Shown here: positions 1 to 8,234 of the stretch, one piece after another
Position numbering within the stretch: the stretch's first letter is position 1
Layout of the letters: every line of letters begins with the position of its first letter
From: Flavobacteriaceae bacterium 3519-10
GTDB lineage: Bacteria > Bacteroidota > Bacteroidia > Flavobacteriales > Weeksellaceae
Length of the DNA: 64,000 nt
Direction of reading: 5' to 3'
Assembly (NCBI GenBank): GCA_000023725.1
Contig: CP001673.1
Location: 1,994,342 to 2,058,341, forward strand
The notes under the pieces: generated by a model
The model's input: the letters and a program-made list of their open reading frames with translations, nothing else
Databases searched by the model: none
Told to the model about the DNA's origin: nothing
Program-made: the position numbers and the translations under genes

Positions 1-568
1 GATACGGAACCGCAAACAGATCGGAGCTGCCTGCCACTTCGTCTGTTTTCCCCCAAACTACAAGACCGTCGTACAAGCTTCTGCCCGCACTACCACTGCC
101 AAGGCGTGCGAGAAAACTTGCTTTCTTTAACTTAAAATCGCAGCCGTGCGGTGCCGAAAACTGCTCATCAAGGTCCATCAGACATTTTGCAATGGCGCCA
201 AAACCTGAGGCAGAGCTCGCAATACCGGAACTGTGCGGGAAAGTGTTTTGGGTAGTGATGATGTATTTGCCCTGAAGAATCCACGGCAGATACTGTTCAA
301 TAGTGTGGAAAAATTTTTCGATTTTCTCGGCGAATTTAGCTTCTTCGTTTCCCGACAGAAATGTCTGAACCGAGAACTTTTCATTCGCTATAAATTCAAT
401 TGAAGTATTTGTCTTACAGTTGTTTAGTGTATAACTGATGCTCGGATTGGCAGGAATCTGACCGGCATATTTGCCCCAATATTTAATTAAAGCAATATTC
501 GACGGGCAGGATTGCGTTACCTTTGAATCTGATATTTTATATGAATCCGTACTGAAAAATTCTTTCAT
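1..568 (-). CDS. mvaD: Diphosphomevalonate decarboxylase, 3' end missing at window edge
   Basis: The reading frame opens with ATG at 568-566 and runs without a stop to the window edge, giving the first 189 residues. IALIKYWGK (about residues 25-33), the GHMP-kinase-like phosphate loop PHSSGIASSASG (111-122) and SGSAGRS (158-164) are hallmarks of mevalonate diphosphate decarboxylase, which makes isopentenyl diphosphate by ATP-dependent decarboxylation. Bacteroidota use the mevalonate pathway, so the gene is expected. The catalytic Asp in the C-terminal half lies outside the window. The usual SGSACRS motif reads SGSAGRS here. The next gene, an acyl-CoA ligase, is upstream on the same strand with 75 bases between them. 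Confidence 0.93.
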   Translation of the reverse strand, partial: MKEFFSTDSYKISDSKVTQSCPSNIALIKYWGKYAGQIPANPSISYTLNNCKTNTSIEFIANEKFSVQTFLSGNEEAKFAEKIEKFFHTIEQYLPWILQGKYIITTQNTFPHSSGIASSASGFGAIAKCLMDLDEQFSAPHGCDFKLKKASFLARLGSGSAGRSLYDGLVVWGKTDEVAGSSDLFAVPY

Positions 569-643
569 TTGAATACTATTTTTTGCGTGAGGCAAGGCCA
601 GCTTCCTGAACCAAATTAATAAGCGGTTTTGCTGATGATGATC

Positions 644-2407
644 TTAATGTTCGTACATCTTATCGATGAGCTGCGCATATTTCTGCATCACGACATTGCG
701 TTTTACTTTTAAGGTGGGCGTGATCTCACCCAGATTGATCTCGAACTCCGAAGGCATCAGCACAAATTTCTTTACTTTCTCGAAACCTGAAAGCCCCTTC
801 TGCACCTCCTCGAGTTTTTCGCGGTAAAATTCCTTTATTTTATCGGAATTTACCAGTTCCTGCCAACTAGTAAACGGAAGATTCATACGCGTAAGCTGCT
901 CCTTTAATGCTTCGAAATTCGGAATGATTAACGCGGTGACAAAGGGTTTTCCTTCGGCTACAATCATCGCCTGGGCAATGTAAGTATTGTTCGACAGCAG
1001 GTTTTCTATCGGCTGCGGTGTCACATATTTTCCGTTGGAGGTCTTCATCAGGTCTTTTATCCGGTCGGTGATGAAAAGGTTTCCATTAATGTCGAATCTG
1101 CCCGCGTCGCCGGTTCGGAACCAGCCGTCGTCGGTAAAAACAGCCGACGTTTCGTCGGGAAGATTGTAGTAGCCATTCATGATGCCGCTGCCTTTGGCCA
1201 GAATTTCATCATTCTCGCCAATTTTAAGCTGTGTGTCGCCGAGCGGTATTCCGGCGCTGCCATGTTCATAATGTTTGAACGGGAATGCGGTAAGTGTGGC
1301 GGTAGTTTCGGTAAGGCCATAACCAACCGTCATGTGTACGCCCAGTGCATCGAAAAATCGCGTAACCTCCGGCGAGACAGATGCGCCACCGCAGGGCATA
1401 AACCAAAGCCTGCCGCCCATTTTCTTCTTGATTTTGTTGAAAACCAACAAATCCGCCACGTTATTTTTTAATTTTAAAACCAGTGGAATCTGCTGATCAA
1501 GCCGCTTGTGTTCCCCGGTTTCAGTACCAACTTCAACTGCCCAGTTAAATATTTTTTTCTTGGTCGCAGAGCCGTTTTCCACCATTTCCTGTACGCCGGC
1601 ATAAATTTTCTGGTAAAACCTCGGTACAGCGCACATCATCGTAGGTTTCACTTCGGTGAGAGCATGCGCGATGAGTTTGGTATTTTCGAGGAAATATACT
1701 TTCGCACCACCAAAAAGCGAGAGCAAGGTCCAGCTTCTTTCGAAGACGTGGGTAAGCGGTAGAAATGCGAGCGAAGTTTCGTTTTCGAAATTTTTAAATT
1801 TAAAAAAATCGAAATGCGCAGTGATACACTGGTGGAAATTGCCGTGCGTAAGCATCACGCCTTTCGGTATGCCCGTGGTTCCGGAGGTATAGATAATCGT
1901 GGCAAGATCATCATTCTCACGTTTCACAATCTCGAATGTTTCATCGCCGTCTTTAATAAAATCCTGAAAATAATGGCTGCGGTCTTTCTTGATCCAAATC
2001 GCCTTTTTTGCCGCCACAATTTGCTGCAAAGAGCCGTTTTTCTCCAGAATTTCATACGCCGCATCATATTGCTCCTGATTACCCACCAGAATGAGCTTTG
2101 CCTCAGAATCATTGATGATGTATTCGGCCTGCTCGCCGTTGTTCGTTGAATAGATTGGAACCGTAACTGCGCCCAACGACATAATCGCGAGATCGAACAC
2201 GATCCATTCCGCGGAATTGTCCGCGTAAATCGCCACTTTATCATGACCTGAAATACCTGCATCGCGCAATGCATTGGCCGTTTTAAAGATCATCCTTCGG
2301 AAATCAAACCAGTTAATCTCTTTCCAGTCTTCTTTTTTCTTAAAGCCAATGGCGGGTTTTGTAGGGAATCTTTCGGAATTTGTATTTAAAAATGCTGCGA
2401 AATTCAT
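644..2407 (-). CDS. Long-chain fatty-acid--CoA ligase (AMP-binding)
   Basis: A 587-residue adenylate-forming enzyme that would activate long-chain fatty acids to acyl-CoA on the cytoplasmic side of the membrane. The AMP-binding signature YTSGTTGIPKG is at about 173-183, followed by the A5-type motif GYGLTET and the A7/A8 segment FRTGDAG. The C-terminal catalytic Lys region follows a KTSNGKYVTPQPIE segment. Length and motifs fit the FadD15/ACSL type of long-chain ligase, not the short-chain acetyl-CoA synthetases. There is no signal peptide. Only 7 bases separate it from the upstream epimerase gene on the same strand, so the two are probably co-transcribed. The chain-length preference cannot be read from the sequence. 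Confidence 0.9.
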   Translation of the reverse strand: MNFAAFLNTNSERFPTKPAIGFKKKEDWKEINWFDFRRMIFKTANALRDAGISGHDKVAIYADNSAEWIVFDLAIMSLGAVTVPIYSTNNGEQAEYIINDSEAKLILVGNQEQYDAAYEILEKNGSLQQIVAAKKAIWIKKDRSHYFQDFIKDGDETFEIVKRENDDLATIIYTSGTTGIPKGVMLTHGNFHQCITAHFDFFKFKNFENETSLAFLPLTHVFERSWTLLSLFGGAKVYFLENTKLIAHALTEVKPTMMCAVPRFYQKIYAGVQEMVENGSATKKKIFNWAVEVGTETGEHKRLDQQIPLVLKLKNNVADLLVFNKIKKKMGGRLWFMPCGGASVSPEVTRFFDALGVHMTVGYGLTETTATLTAFPFKHYEHGSAGIPLGDTQLKIGENDEILAKGSGIMNGYYNLPDETSAVFTDDGWFRTGDAGRFDINGNLFITDRIKDLMKTSNGKYVTPQPIENLLSNNTYIAQAMIVAEGKPFVTALIIPNFEALKEQLTRMNLPFTSWQELVNSDKIKEFYREKLEEVQKGLSGFEKVKKFVLMPSEFEINLGEITPTLKVKRNVVMQKYAQLIDKMYEH

Positions 2408-2414
2408 GTAATGT

Positions 2415-3419
2415 CTATTTTTTTAGTTCTGAAAGATAATTGGTGAGATGAAAATCTATACTTTCTTCAATGGGAATAAACTTAAAATCAAGTTTTTCTG
2501 TTATTTTTCTGTTAGAAATTTTCTGGAACGAATTGATTGTCTCTGTGTTTACCCTGTTGATCATTTTTAATGGCCGAAGTAGCCACCCTAAAAAAAAATT
2601 GAGGATTCTGCCGAACGTGATCAGGCCTTTCGGAATTATCCGCGGTGCCGGTTTTCCTAATTTTTTTCTAACCATTGTTGCTAGTTCAACAAAACGACGA
2701 TTTTCTGAAGCTAGAACAAACCTTTCACCAAAAACATGCTTCTCCATTAATTCAATTGAAACTTTTGCCACATCGCGCACATCAATGTACGAGGTTCCGC
2801 CCGAAAAGGTAAATCCGCGCGAAAAATTTTTAAAGATCTGGCCGCTGCTTTCATGCCAGTTGCCGCTGCCAATGATGATTCCCGGATTTACAATTACGGT
2901 GTTGAGGCCTTCGGCAGAAGCGCGCCACACTTCCATCTCAGATAAATGCTTTGAAATTGCGTAGGCAGAATGATCGGTTTTAAGATTATAATCAGAATCT
3001 TCATCGAGTTCTCCTTGGTCGTTCAGACCGTCTAAAACAGCGGTGGAACTGATGAAGCAGAATTTTTTCACGCTAGAACCCTCGCAGGCGATCAGTAAAT
3101 TTTTCGTTCCATCGATATTGGTGCGGAACATCGTATTCTGCATTTCGGGATTAAAACTGACAGTCGCTGCGCAGTGATAGACTTCGGTTATGTCTTGAAG
3201 CGCGGTTTCGAGTGAAAAAAGATCGTTGAAATCAACGTGAATCCATTCAATTTTATCAAAATATTCCGACGCATTTTCGGTGTAAAAACGGTAGGAATCT
3301 TTCACTTCAAGAATATTGCTGGATTTGCGTTTCGTAGCGCGCACGGTTTGGCCACGCTTCAGCAACTCCAAAACGATCACCCTTCCGAGGATTCCGGTGG
3401 CGCCTGTAACTAAAACCAT
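2415..3419 (-). CDS. NAD-dependent epimerase/dehydratase (extended SDR)
   Basis: A 334-residue extended short-chain dehydrogenase/reductase. The N-terminal Rossmann dinucleotide motif is VTGATGILG (residues 4-12), and the catalytic YAISK (YxxxK) comes about 20 residues after an SSTAVLDG segment that supplies the Ser. The C-terminal half is variable, as usual for NAD(P)-dependent sugar or 3-beta-hydroxysteroid-type epimerases. No N-terminal signal or membrane anchor is seen. It lies head to tail between an alpha/beta hydrolase (36 bases upstream) and the acyl-CoA ligase, which hints at a lipid or isoprenoid-derived substrate, but that is inference. Family assignment is firm and the substrate is unknown. 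Confidence 0.82.
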   Translation of the reverse strand: MVLVTGATGILGRVIVLELLKRGQTVRATKRKSSNILEVKDSYRFYTENASEYFDKIEWIHVDFNDLFSLETALQDITEVYHCAATVSFNPEMQNTMFRTNIDGTKNLLIACEGSSVKKFCFISSTAVLDGLNDQGELDEDSDYNLKTDHSAYAISKHLSEMEVWRASAEGLNTVIVNPGIIIGSGNWHESSGQIFKNFSRGFTFSGGTSYIDVRDVAKVSIELMEKHVFGERFVLASENRRFVELATMVRKKLGKPAPRIIPKGLITFGRILNFFLGWLLRPLKMINRVNTETINSFQKISNRKITEKLDFKFIPIEESIDFHLTNYLSELKK

Positions 3420-3455
3420 AGCGGTCTTTTGCTGTTCAACGGTTTCTGCAATTTC

Positions 3456-4241
3456 TTATATTTTAACTTCAAGAATAAAATCTTTTACCACTTCGGCAAA
3501 ATCCTTTGGGTTTTCTGCCTGCACCCAGTGGCCAGCATTTTCGATTTTAACAACCGATGCGTTTGGAAACTGCTGTTTAATCTGAAATTCGTCCTGCGGC
3601 AAAATATAATTCGACTTTGCGCCACTTATAAACAGCGTTTCGCCGGTGAATACGCCAAATTTAATCGCATTTGAAACAAATTCGCTGTATTTTTCGGATA
3701 GCGTTCTGAGATTAAAACGCCAGTTCAGTTTTTTATCATCGGTCCAGTACAGGTTTTTAGCCAGAAACTGAATCACACTTTTTTCGGGGATGTATTGCTG
3801 CAAAGCCTCCTCCACTTCCTGCCGGGTAGCGAGGGTATCGAAATTTACACTTTCCAGGGCTTTTAATATGCCCTGATGGTGCGGTGGATATGCTTTTGGC
3901 GAAATATCAACAACGATAAGTTTCTGCACTTTTACCGGATAGGTAATCGCAAACTGCATCACAGCTTTTCCGCCTAACGAATGCCCTAACAAATTGACTT
4001 TTTGCAGGTTATGAAATTCCATGTAATGCAAAATATCATTGGCGAGCACCTCGTGCGACATTTCTTCGGAATGGAAACTTTTCCCATGATTTCTTAAATC
4101 AATCAAATGAACCGGGAAAAACTCGCCCATCTCTTTGCCGAAACTGCCCCAGTTATCGAGCATGCCGAAAAGACCGTGGAAAACGAGCAGTGGCGTTCCC
4201 TGTCTGTCTTCGCCGTAAATTTTAGAATGTAGAATTTGCAT
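3456..4241 (-). CDS. Alpha/beta-fold hydrolase (YbfF-like esterase)
   Basis: A 261-residue cytoplasmic alpha/beta hydrolase. The oxyanion-hole segment FHGLFG (about 22-27) is followed by the nucleophile elbow GHSLGG near residue 96. The catalytic Asp would be in the SGAKSNYI region or just after it, and the His lies in ENAGHWVQAENP near the C terminus. HGLFG plus GHSLGG plus DLRNHGKS is typical of the YbfF acyl-CoA/ester hydrolase group. The neighbours on the same strand are the epimerase and ligase genes, with pdxJ upstream. The substrate is not evident. Confidence 0.85.
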   Translation of the reverse strand: MQILHSKIYGEDRQGTPLLVFHGLFGMLDNWGSFGKEMGEFFPVHLIDLRNHGKSFHSEEMSHEVLANDILHYMEFHNLQKVNLLGHSLGGKAVMQFAITYPVKVQKLIVVDISPKAYPPHHQGILKALESVNFDTLATRQEVEEALQQYIPEKSVIQFLAKNLYWTDDKKLNWRFNLRTLSEKYSEFVSNAIKFGVFTGETLFISGAKSNYILPQDEFQIKQQFPNASVVKIENAGHWVQAENPKDFAEVVKDFILEVKI

Positions 4242-4303
4242 GATATACTATTAATTCAAAAATGAATAAATCAAAGACCGTATTTCCTGTTTTCAGTTGG
4301 AAT

Positions 4304-5023
4304 TTACCACTTCGCAAGCCGCTTCAGGTAACTCTGAACAGTATTTTCGAGACCCATATAAAGTGCTTCTGAAATCAGTGCGTGGCCAATTGAGACTTCG
4401 AGTAAGTTCGGGATGTTGTCCGCAAAATATTTCAGGTTTTCCAAACTAAGGTCGTGCCCTGCATTTACACCAAGACCGTGTCGTTCTGCTTCCAGTGCGG
4501 TCTCCACGTAACTGCGGATGGCTGCCTCCTTATCTTCGGAATAGTTTCGGGCATAGGCTTCGGTGTATAATTCAATCCTGTCTGTGCCGGTTTCTTTCGC
4601 GAACTTTACCATCCCAGGGTTTGGATCAAGAAAAATAGAGGTTCTGATGCCTGCGTTTTTAAATTGTGCAATCACATTTTTGAGAAAATCCATATGAACC
4701 TCACAATCCCAGCCTGCATTTGAAGTAATTGCATCTTCAGCATCCGGAACCAAAGTTACCTGCTCAGGTTTTACGTCCAACACCAGATCGATGAAAGGCT
4801 GATGCGGGTTGCCTTCGATATTAAACTCTGTGTGGACGTGCGGTTTCAAGTCGTACACATCCTTGCGCGTGATATGTCTTTCGTCGGGCCTCGGGTGAAT
4901 GGTGATGCCGTATGCGCCAAATTCCTGAAGCTTTACAGCAGCTTCGGTAACACTTGGCAACTCTCCGCCACGGGCGTTTCGTAAGGTTGCAATTTTATTG
5001 ATATTTACACTGAGTTTTACCAT
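4304..5023 (-). CDS. pdxJ: Pyridoxine 5'-phosphate synthase
   Basis: Condenses 3-amino-2-oxopropyl phosphate with 1-deoxy-D-xylulose 5-phosphate to pyridoxine 5'-phosphate, the last ring-forming step of DXP-dependent vitamin B6 synthesis. The 239-residue TIM barrel begins MVKLSVNINKIATLRNARGG, and HPRPDERHI, FNIEGNP, NAGHDL and IGHALI are recognisable PdxJ signatures. I chose the ATG at 5023-5021 because the conserved N terminus begins there. An in-frame extension to 5200 would only add residues encoded opposite the end of the mscS-type gene. Four bases separate it from that upstream gene on the same strand, so the two are probably co-transcribed. Confidence 0.96.
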   Translation of the reverse strand: MVKLSVNINKIATLRNARGGELPSVTEAAVKLQEFGAYGITIHPRPDERHITRKDVYDLKPHVHTEFNIEGNPHQPFIDLVLDVKPEQVTLVPDAEDAITSNAGWDCEVHMDFLKNVIAQFKNAGIRTSIFLDPNPGMVKFAKETGTDRIELYTEAYARNYSEDKEAAIRSYVETALEAERHGLGVNAGHDLSLENLKYFADNIPNLLEVSIGHALISEALYMGLENTVQSYLKRLAKW

Positions 5024-5027
5024 TTTA

Positions 5028-6287
5028 TTATTGAATTTTTGGAATCTGAACCACTTCGAGGTCGAATTCCTGTGAAGCAACCAACAGATGGTCGAAGATG
5101 TCAGCCAGGATATCTTCATAAGTCGCCCACTCCGAATCGTTCGTGAAACAGTAGATTTCAAGCGGCATACCGTGCGGCGTATTTTCGAGTTGGCGTACAA
5201 TCACAGTTCCCTCCTGATCGATATGCGGACTGTTTTTAAGATAATTCTGAACATATTCGCGGAAAACGCCAATATTGGTAAGTTGCCGGCCGTTGATCAG
5301 GCGTTCTGCGTTCCGCATAGTGCCGCGCTGTTCGTTTATTTCAGCCTTTTTCTGTTCAAGATAATCGGCAATAAGGTTGATGCCTGCAAGTCTGTCGGCA
5401 GTTTCAGCATCCAGAAACTTGAATGATTTTATATTAAATATGATCGACCGTTTGATGCGCCGCGTGTTACTTTCCGTCATCACCTGAATATTTTTTATTT
5501 CAGTGGTGAGGAAATCGTAGGTCGGGACGGTAGAAATTGTTTTGTCGAAGTTCTGAATTTTGGTCGTCAGAAGATTGATATCCATGATGTTGCCTTCCAG
5601 ATTATACTTCGGGATCCCGATCCAGTCGCCAACTTTGAGGTTTTTCGAGGTCGCGACATGAATGCCGGTAACAAAACCTAAAATAGTATCGCGGAAAACC
5701 AGCACCAGGACGGCTGTAATGGCTCCGAGGCTGCCAACAATCGCCGATCCGCTGATCCCGAATATTACACAGATTGCAACCACGGACGCTACAAATATTC
5801 CGAAAATTTGTACGGTTTGCGAAACTGCATTCAGCGCAATGATCTTATAAAAATCCTGCTTGATCACGAAGTAATGCCGGAACGCGCTGAGCCCACGGTA
5901 TAACATGCCTGCCACAACGATCACAATCGCCAGCGCAACCATACGTTCGAGGAAGGTGAAACTTTTCGGATGCCTGTAAAAAATTGAAAAAAGCGCGAAA
6001 CTGCCAATTAGCAGAGCAATAAGGTTCGCAAGAGAATTGGTAATTTTCGAAAGGTAAACCGATTTCAGTACCGGATGTTTATCTGTGTTGAAATACGCTT
6101 TGAAAATGCCGTTCATCAGCAGACTCAGCGCGAGATAAGCCAAAACGATGATGCCGACGAGGAATGAAAATTTCAGCACAATCTGTATCAGCAACACCCA
6201 ACTGTCCGGCACGGTATCCTTCACAAAATAATGAAGACTGTCACTCATTGCCTGCAAAAAGTCTTTGGTATTGTTGAATTCATTCAT
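5028..6287 (-). CDS. Mechanosensitive channel, MscS family (YbdG-like)
   Basis: A 419-residue inner-membrane protein. The first half contains about five hydrophobic segments (roughly residues 30-50, 80-105, 115-135 and 155-215). The pore-lining helix with the Gly/Ala-rich MscS pattern lies around GSLGAITAVLVLVFRDTILG, followed by a cytoplasmic beta domain with VGDWIGIPKYNLEGNI and a long mixed C-terminal region. Length and the extra N-terminal helices match the YbdG/miniconductance type more than classical MscS (about 286 residues). It would protect against hypo-osmotic shock. It is divergent from the DUF456 gene with a 67-base shared upstream region. Confidence 0.88.
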   Translation of the reverse strand: MNEFNNTKDFLQAMSDSLHYFVKDTVPDSWVLLIQIVLKFSFLVGIIVLAYLALSLLMNGIFKAYFNTDKHPVLKSVYLSKITNSLANLIALLIGSFALFSIFYRHPKSFTFLERMVALAIVIVVAGMLYRGLSAFRHYFVIKQDFYKIIALNAVSQTVQIFGIFVASVVAICVIFGISGSAIVGSLGAITAVLVLVFRDTILGFVTGIHVATSKNLKVGDWIGIPKYNLEGNIMDINLLTTKIQNFDKTISTVPTYDFLTTEIKNIQVMTESNTRRIKRSIIFNIKSFKFLDAETADRLAGINLIADYLEQKKAEINEQRGTMRNAERLINGRQLTNIGVFREYVQNYLKNSPHIDQEGTVIVRQLENTPHGMPLEIYCFTNDSEWATYEDILADIFDHLLVASQEFDLEVVQIPKIQ

Positions 6288-6342
6288 CCCCGCAAAAATA
6301 TGAAATCTGTTTGTGTTTATGGGATTAATGCCTACTTTTAAC

Positions 6343-6350
6343 TAAATTTA
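6343..6350 (+). promoter_or_regulatory. Near-consensus -7 box TAAATTTA at the DUF456 gene
   Basis: TAAATTTA matches the Bacteroidota TAnnTTTG element in 7 of 8 positions. It ends only 4 bases before the ATG at 6355, so transcription would start at or next to the start codon. Confidence 0.35.
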
Positions 6351-6354
6351 TCAA

Positions 6355-6840
6355 ATGGACCACACGCTCATTAACCTCCTCAGCATCGTACTGCTGATCG
6401 TGGGTATTCTCGGAACTTTCCTGCCGGTTCTGCCCGGATTACTGCTCAGCCTTTGCGGTTTGCTCATCTATAAATTCGGCACAGACGCAGACTTATCGAT
6501 GGTTTACATCTGGATTTTCGTTGTGCTTACTCTAATTTCGATCATTCTGAATTACGTTATTCCCGCAAAAACTACCCGCAAATATGGCGGAACACGCTGG
6601 GGAAGCATCGGATCTGTGGTCGGCACTATTGCCGGAATGTTCTTTATACCGGTTCCGTTTGGCTTTTTAATCGGGATGTTTGCGGGTGTATTTTTCGGCG
6701 AACTTCTGCACGATGCAAGCGACAAAAAGAAAGCGTGGAATTCCACCAAAGGCGCTCTTGTTGGTTTTCTTTACGGCACAGGATTTAATTTCATCGTAGG
6801 GTTGGCAATGTTTTTGGTAGTTGTGTTTGATATGATTTAA
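6355..6840 (+). CDS. DUF456 family membrane protein
   Basis: A 161-residue integral membrane protein with three or four hydrophobic segments (about 8-40, 48-66, 85-118 and 140-160). The arrangement GILGTFLPVLPG at the N terminus, KTTRKYGGTRWG in the middle, and a Gly-rich hairpin GTIAGMFFIPVPFGFLIGMFAG split over two helices is the DUF456 pattern. The family has no established function. The gene is divergent from the MscS-type channel and precedes a lipoprotein gene by 12 bases, so those two may be co-transcribed. Confidence 0.85.
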   Translation: MDHTLINLLSIVLLIVGILGTFLPVLPGLLLSLCGLLIYKFGTDADLSMVYIWIFVVLTLISIILNYVIPAKTTRKYGGTRWGSIGSVVGTIAGMFFIPVPFGFLIGMFAGVFFGELLHDASDKKKAWNSTKGALVGFLYGTGFNFIVGLAMFLVVVFDMI

Positions 6841-6852
6841 AAACCTAATCCA

Positions 6853-7467
6853 ATGATTTACAAATTATTACTGAGTACCTTCAGCATTCTTACCTTAGCT
6901 ACCTGCCAAAACCAGACTATGACTGAAAAAAACCTCACCACATCCGCAGATACGGAAAATACGACACATGCGACGCCCACACCACCAAAAACCGCGGAAC
7001 CCGAAATGTCAGTGGGTTTACCGCCGGATTCCGCTGCTGTGGAGCTTTCTAAACAGGAGCAGGCCAACGCTGCTAAGAATACTGCAGGCGTAATTTATCT
7101 GAAAGAGGGTGAAAACAAATTCCTAAAAGAGTATGAAATGAATGTAACCTTCAAAAAAATGACGGAAGACAGCCGTTGTCCTGAGGGTGTAAATTGTGTT
7201 TGGGAAGGTGTCGCAGTGGCCGAAGTGGAACTGATGGGACTTGCCACAAGACCCGTAACAGTGAGACTGAGCACAATGAACGACGCAAAAAAAGGCCATA
7301 CAAAAACCCAGGATTTCAACGGGCATAGTGTGTCACTGGTAGAAGTAACCCCGAATACAACTTCCTCTAAAGGCTTTAAGTCCATTGCAGGCAATTACCG
7401 AATTGGTATTAAAATCACAAAAGGAATGTCCGGCAACACATCAGATCAGCGCACTACCAAGAAATAA
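6853..7467 (+). CDS. Putative lipoprotein with DSRCPEGVNCVW motif
   Basis: A 204-residue predicted lipoprotein. A hydrophobic signal of about 17 residues ends in a lipobox-like LATC (Cys at residue 18). It is followed by a Thr/Pro-rich low-complexity linker (about 20-60), then a beta-rich domain (about 80-190). That domain contains DSRCPEGVNCVWEG, a two-Cys motif that recurs in small secreted Bacteroidota proteins of unknown role. The 3' end overlaps the convergent ung gene by 14 bases. I do not recognise a function. The Cys pair could form a disulfide in the periplasm. Confidence 0.7.
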   Translation: MIYKLLLSTFSILTLATCQNQTMTEKNLTTSADTENTTHATPTPPKTAEPEMSVGLPPDSAAVELSKQEQANAAKNTAGVIYLKEGENKFLKEYEMNVTFKKMTEDSRCPEGVNCVWEGVAVAEVELMGLATRPVTVRLSTMNDAKKGHTKTQDFNGHSVSLVEVTPNTTSSKGFKSIAGNYRIGIKITKGMSGNTSDQRTTKK

Positions 7468-8095
7468 TCTCCTGTCCGCTTGCTGCAAGATAATCGTTGA
7501 TTTGCGAAAACGGTTTACTGCCATAAAACCCGCGGTAAACTGATAACGGCGACGGGTGCACAGATTTAATCACCAAATGTTTAGCTCCGTCAATCAGCGG
7601 GGCTTTTTTGTGAGCGAATGCACCCCAAAGCACGAAAACCACGTTTTCTTTTCGGTCTGAAACTTCTTTTATAATAAAATCGGTGAACTGTTCCCATCCC
7701 AGATTTTTATGGGAATTCGGAGCGTGCGCCTTTACGGTAAGTGTTGCGTTTAATAATAAAACGCCCTGTTCCGCCCAGTCGTCGAGTTCTTTTTTAGTGC
7801 GATCTATTCCTAAATCATTTTTAAGTTCTGTAAATATATTTTTGAGTGAAGGCGGCGCGGCAACCTTTTCGGACACCGAAAAACACAATCCATTTGCCTG
7901 AAAATCATTATGATATGGATCCTGACCAAGAATTACAACTTTCACATTTTCGAACGGAGTAAGTTCAAGCGCGCGGAAAATCTGGTTCTGCGGTGGAAAA
8001 CACTCCGACGACGCATATTCGTTTTTCACCTTGCGCCAAAGTGCTTCAAAATAGGCGGTGTTCTTTATTGGTGCGAGAATTTCAGTCCAACTCAT
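7454..8095 (-). CDS. ung: Uracil-DNA glycosylase, family 1
   Basis: Removes uracil from DNA as the first step of base-excision repair. The 213-residue protein carries the water-activating motif GQDPYHN (about 56-62, catalytic Asp), the uracil-specificity segment GLCFSV, LLLNATLTV, and the DNA-intercalating loop HPSPLSVYRGF with the catalytic His near residue 180. Length is normal for family 1 UDG. It is convergent with the upstream lipoprotein gene (14-base overlap of 3' ends) and divergent from mutS2, another DNA-maintenance gene. Confidence 0.96.
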   Translation of the reverse strand: MSWTEILAPIKNTAYFEALWRKVKNEYASSECFPPQNQIFRALELTPFENVKVVILGQDPYHNDFQANGLCFSVSEKVAAPPSLKNIFTELKNDLGIDRTKKELDDWAEQGVLLLNATLTVKAHAPNSHKNLGWEQFTDFIIKEVSDRKENVVFVLWGAFAHKKAPLIDGAKHLVIKSVHPSPLSVYRGFYGSKPFSQINDYLAASGQEIISW

Positions 8096-8222
8096 GGATA
8101 TTATATTTTAAATTCTGAATTTTAGATTGTCAGGTCAAGGTTCTGTTTTCCGGTCCCGGCTTTTGCCACTACAACTTCAAATATAAATAATTATCACATT
8201 CACACGTTCCCAAAAATCTCAT

Positions 8223-8230
8223 TAAATTTG
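8223..8230 (+). promoter_or_regulatory. -7 box TAAATTTG at mutS2
   Basis: A perfect TAnnTTTG element separated from the GTG start codon (8235) by only the four bases TTCC. The expected initiation point falls at or beside the start codon, suggesting a leaderless transcript and supporting the GTG start. Confidence 0.5.
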
Positions 8231-8234
8231 TTCC

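Noticed and set aside
2470-2964. A 164-residue plus-strand frame opposite the epimerase gene
   Set aside because: The SDR motifs on the minus strand are clear, and the antisense translation has no coherent features.
5024-5200. A 59-residue N-terminal extension of PdxJ
   Set aside because: The extension lies inside the end of the upstream channel gene in another frame, and PdxJ similarity starts exactly at the ATG at 5023.
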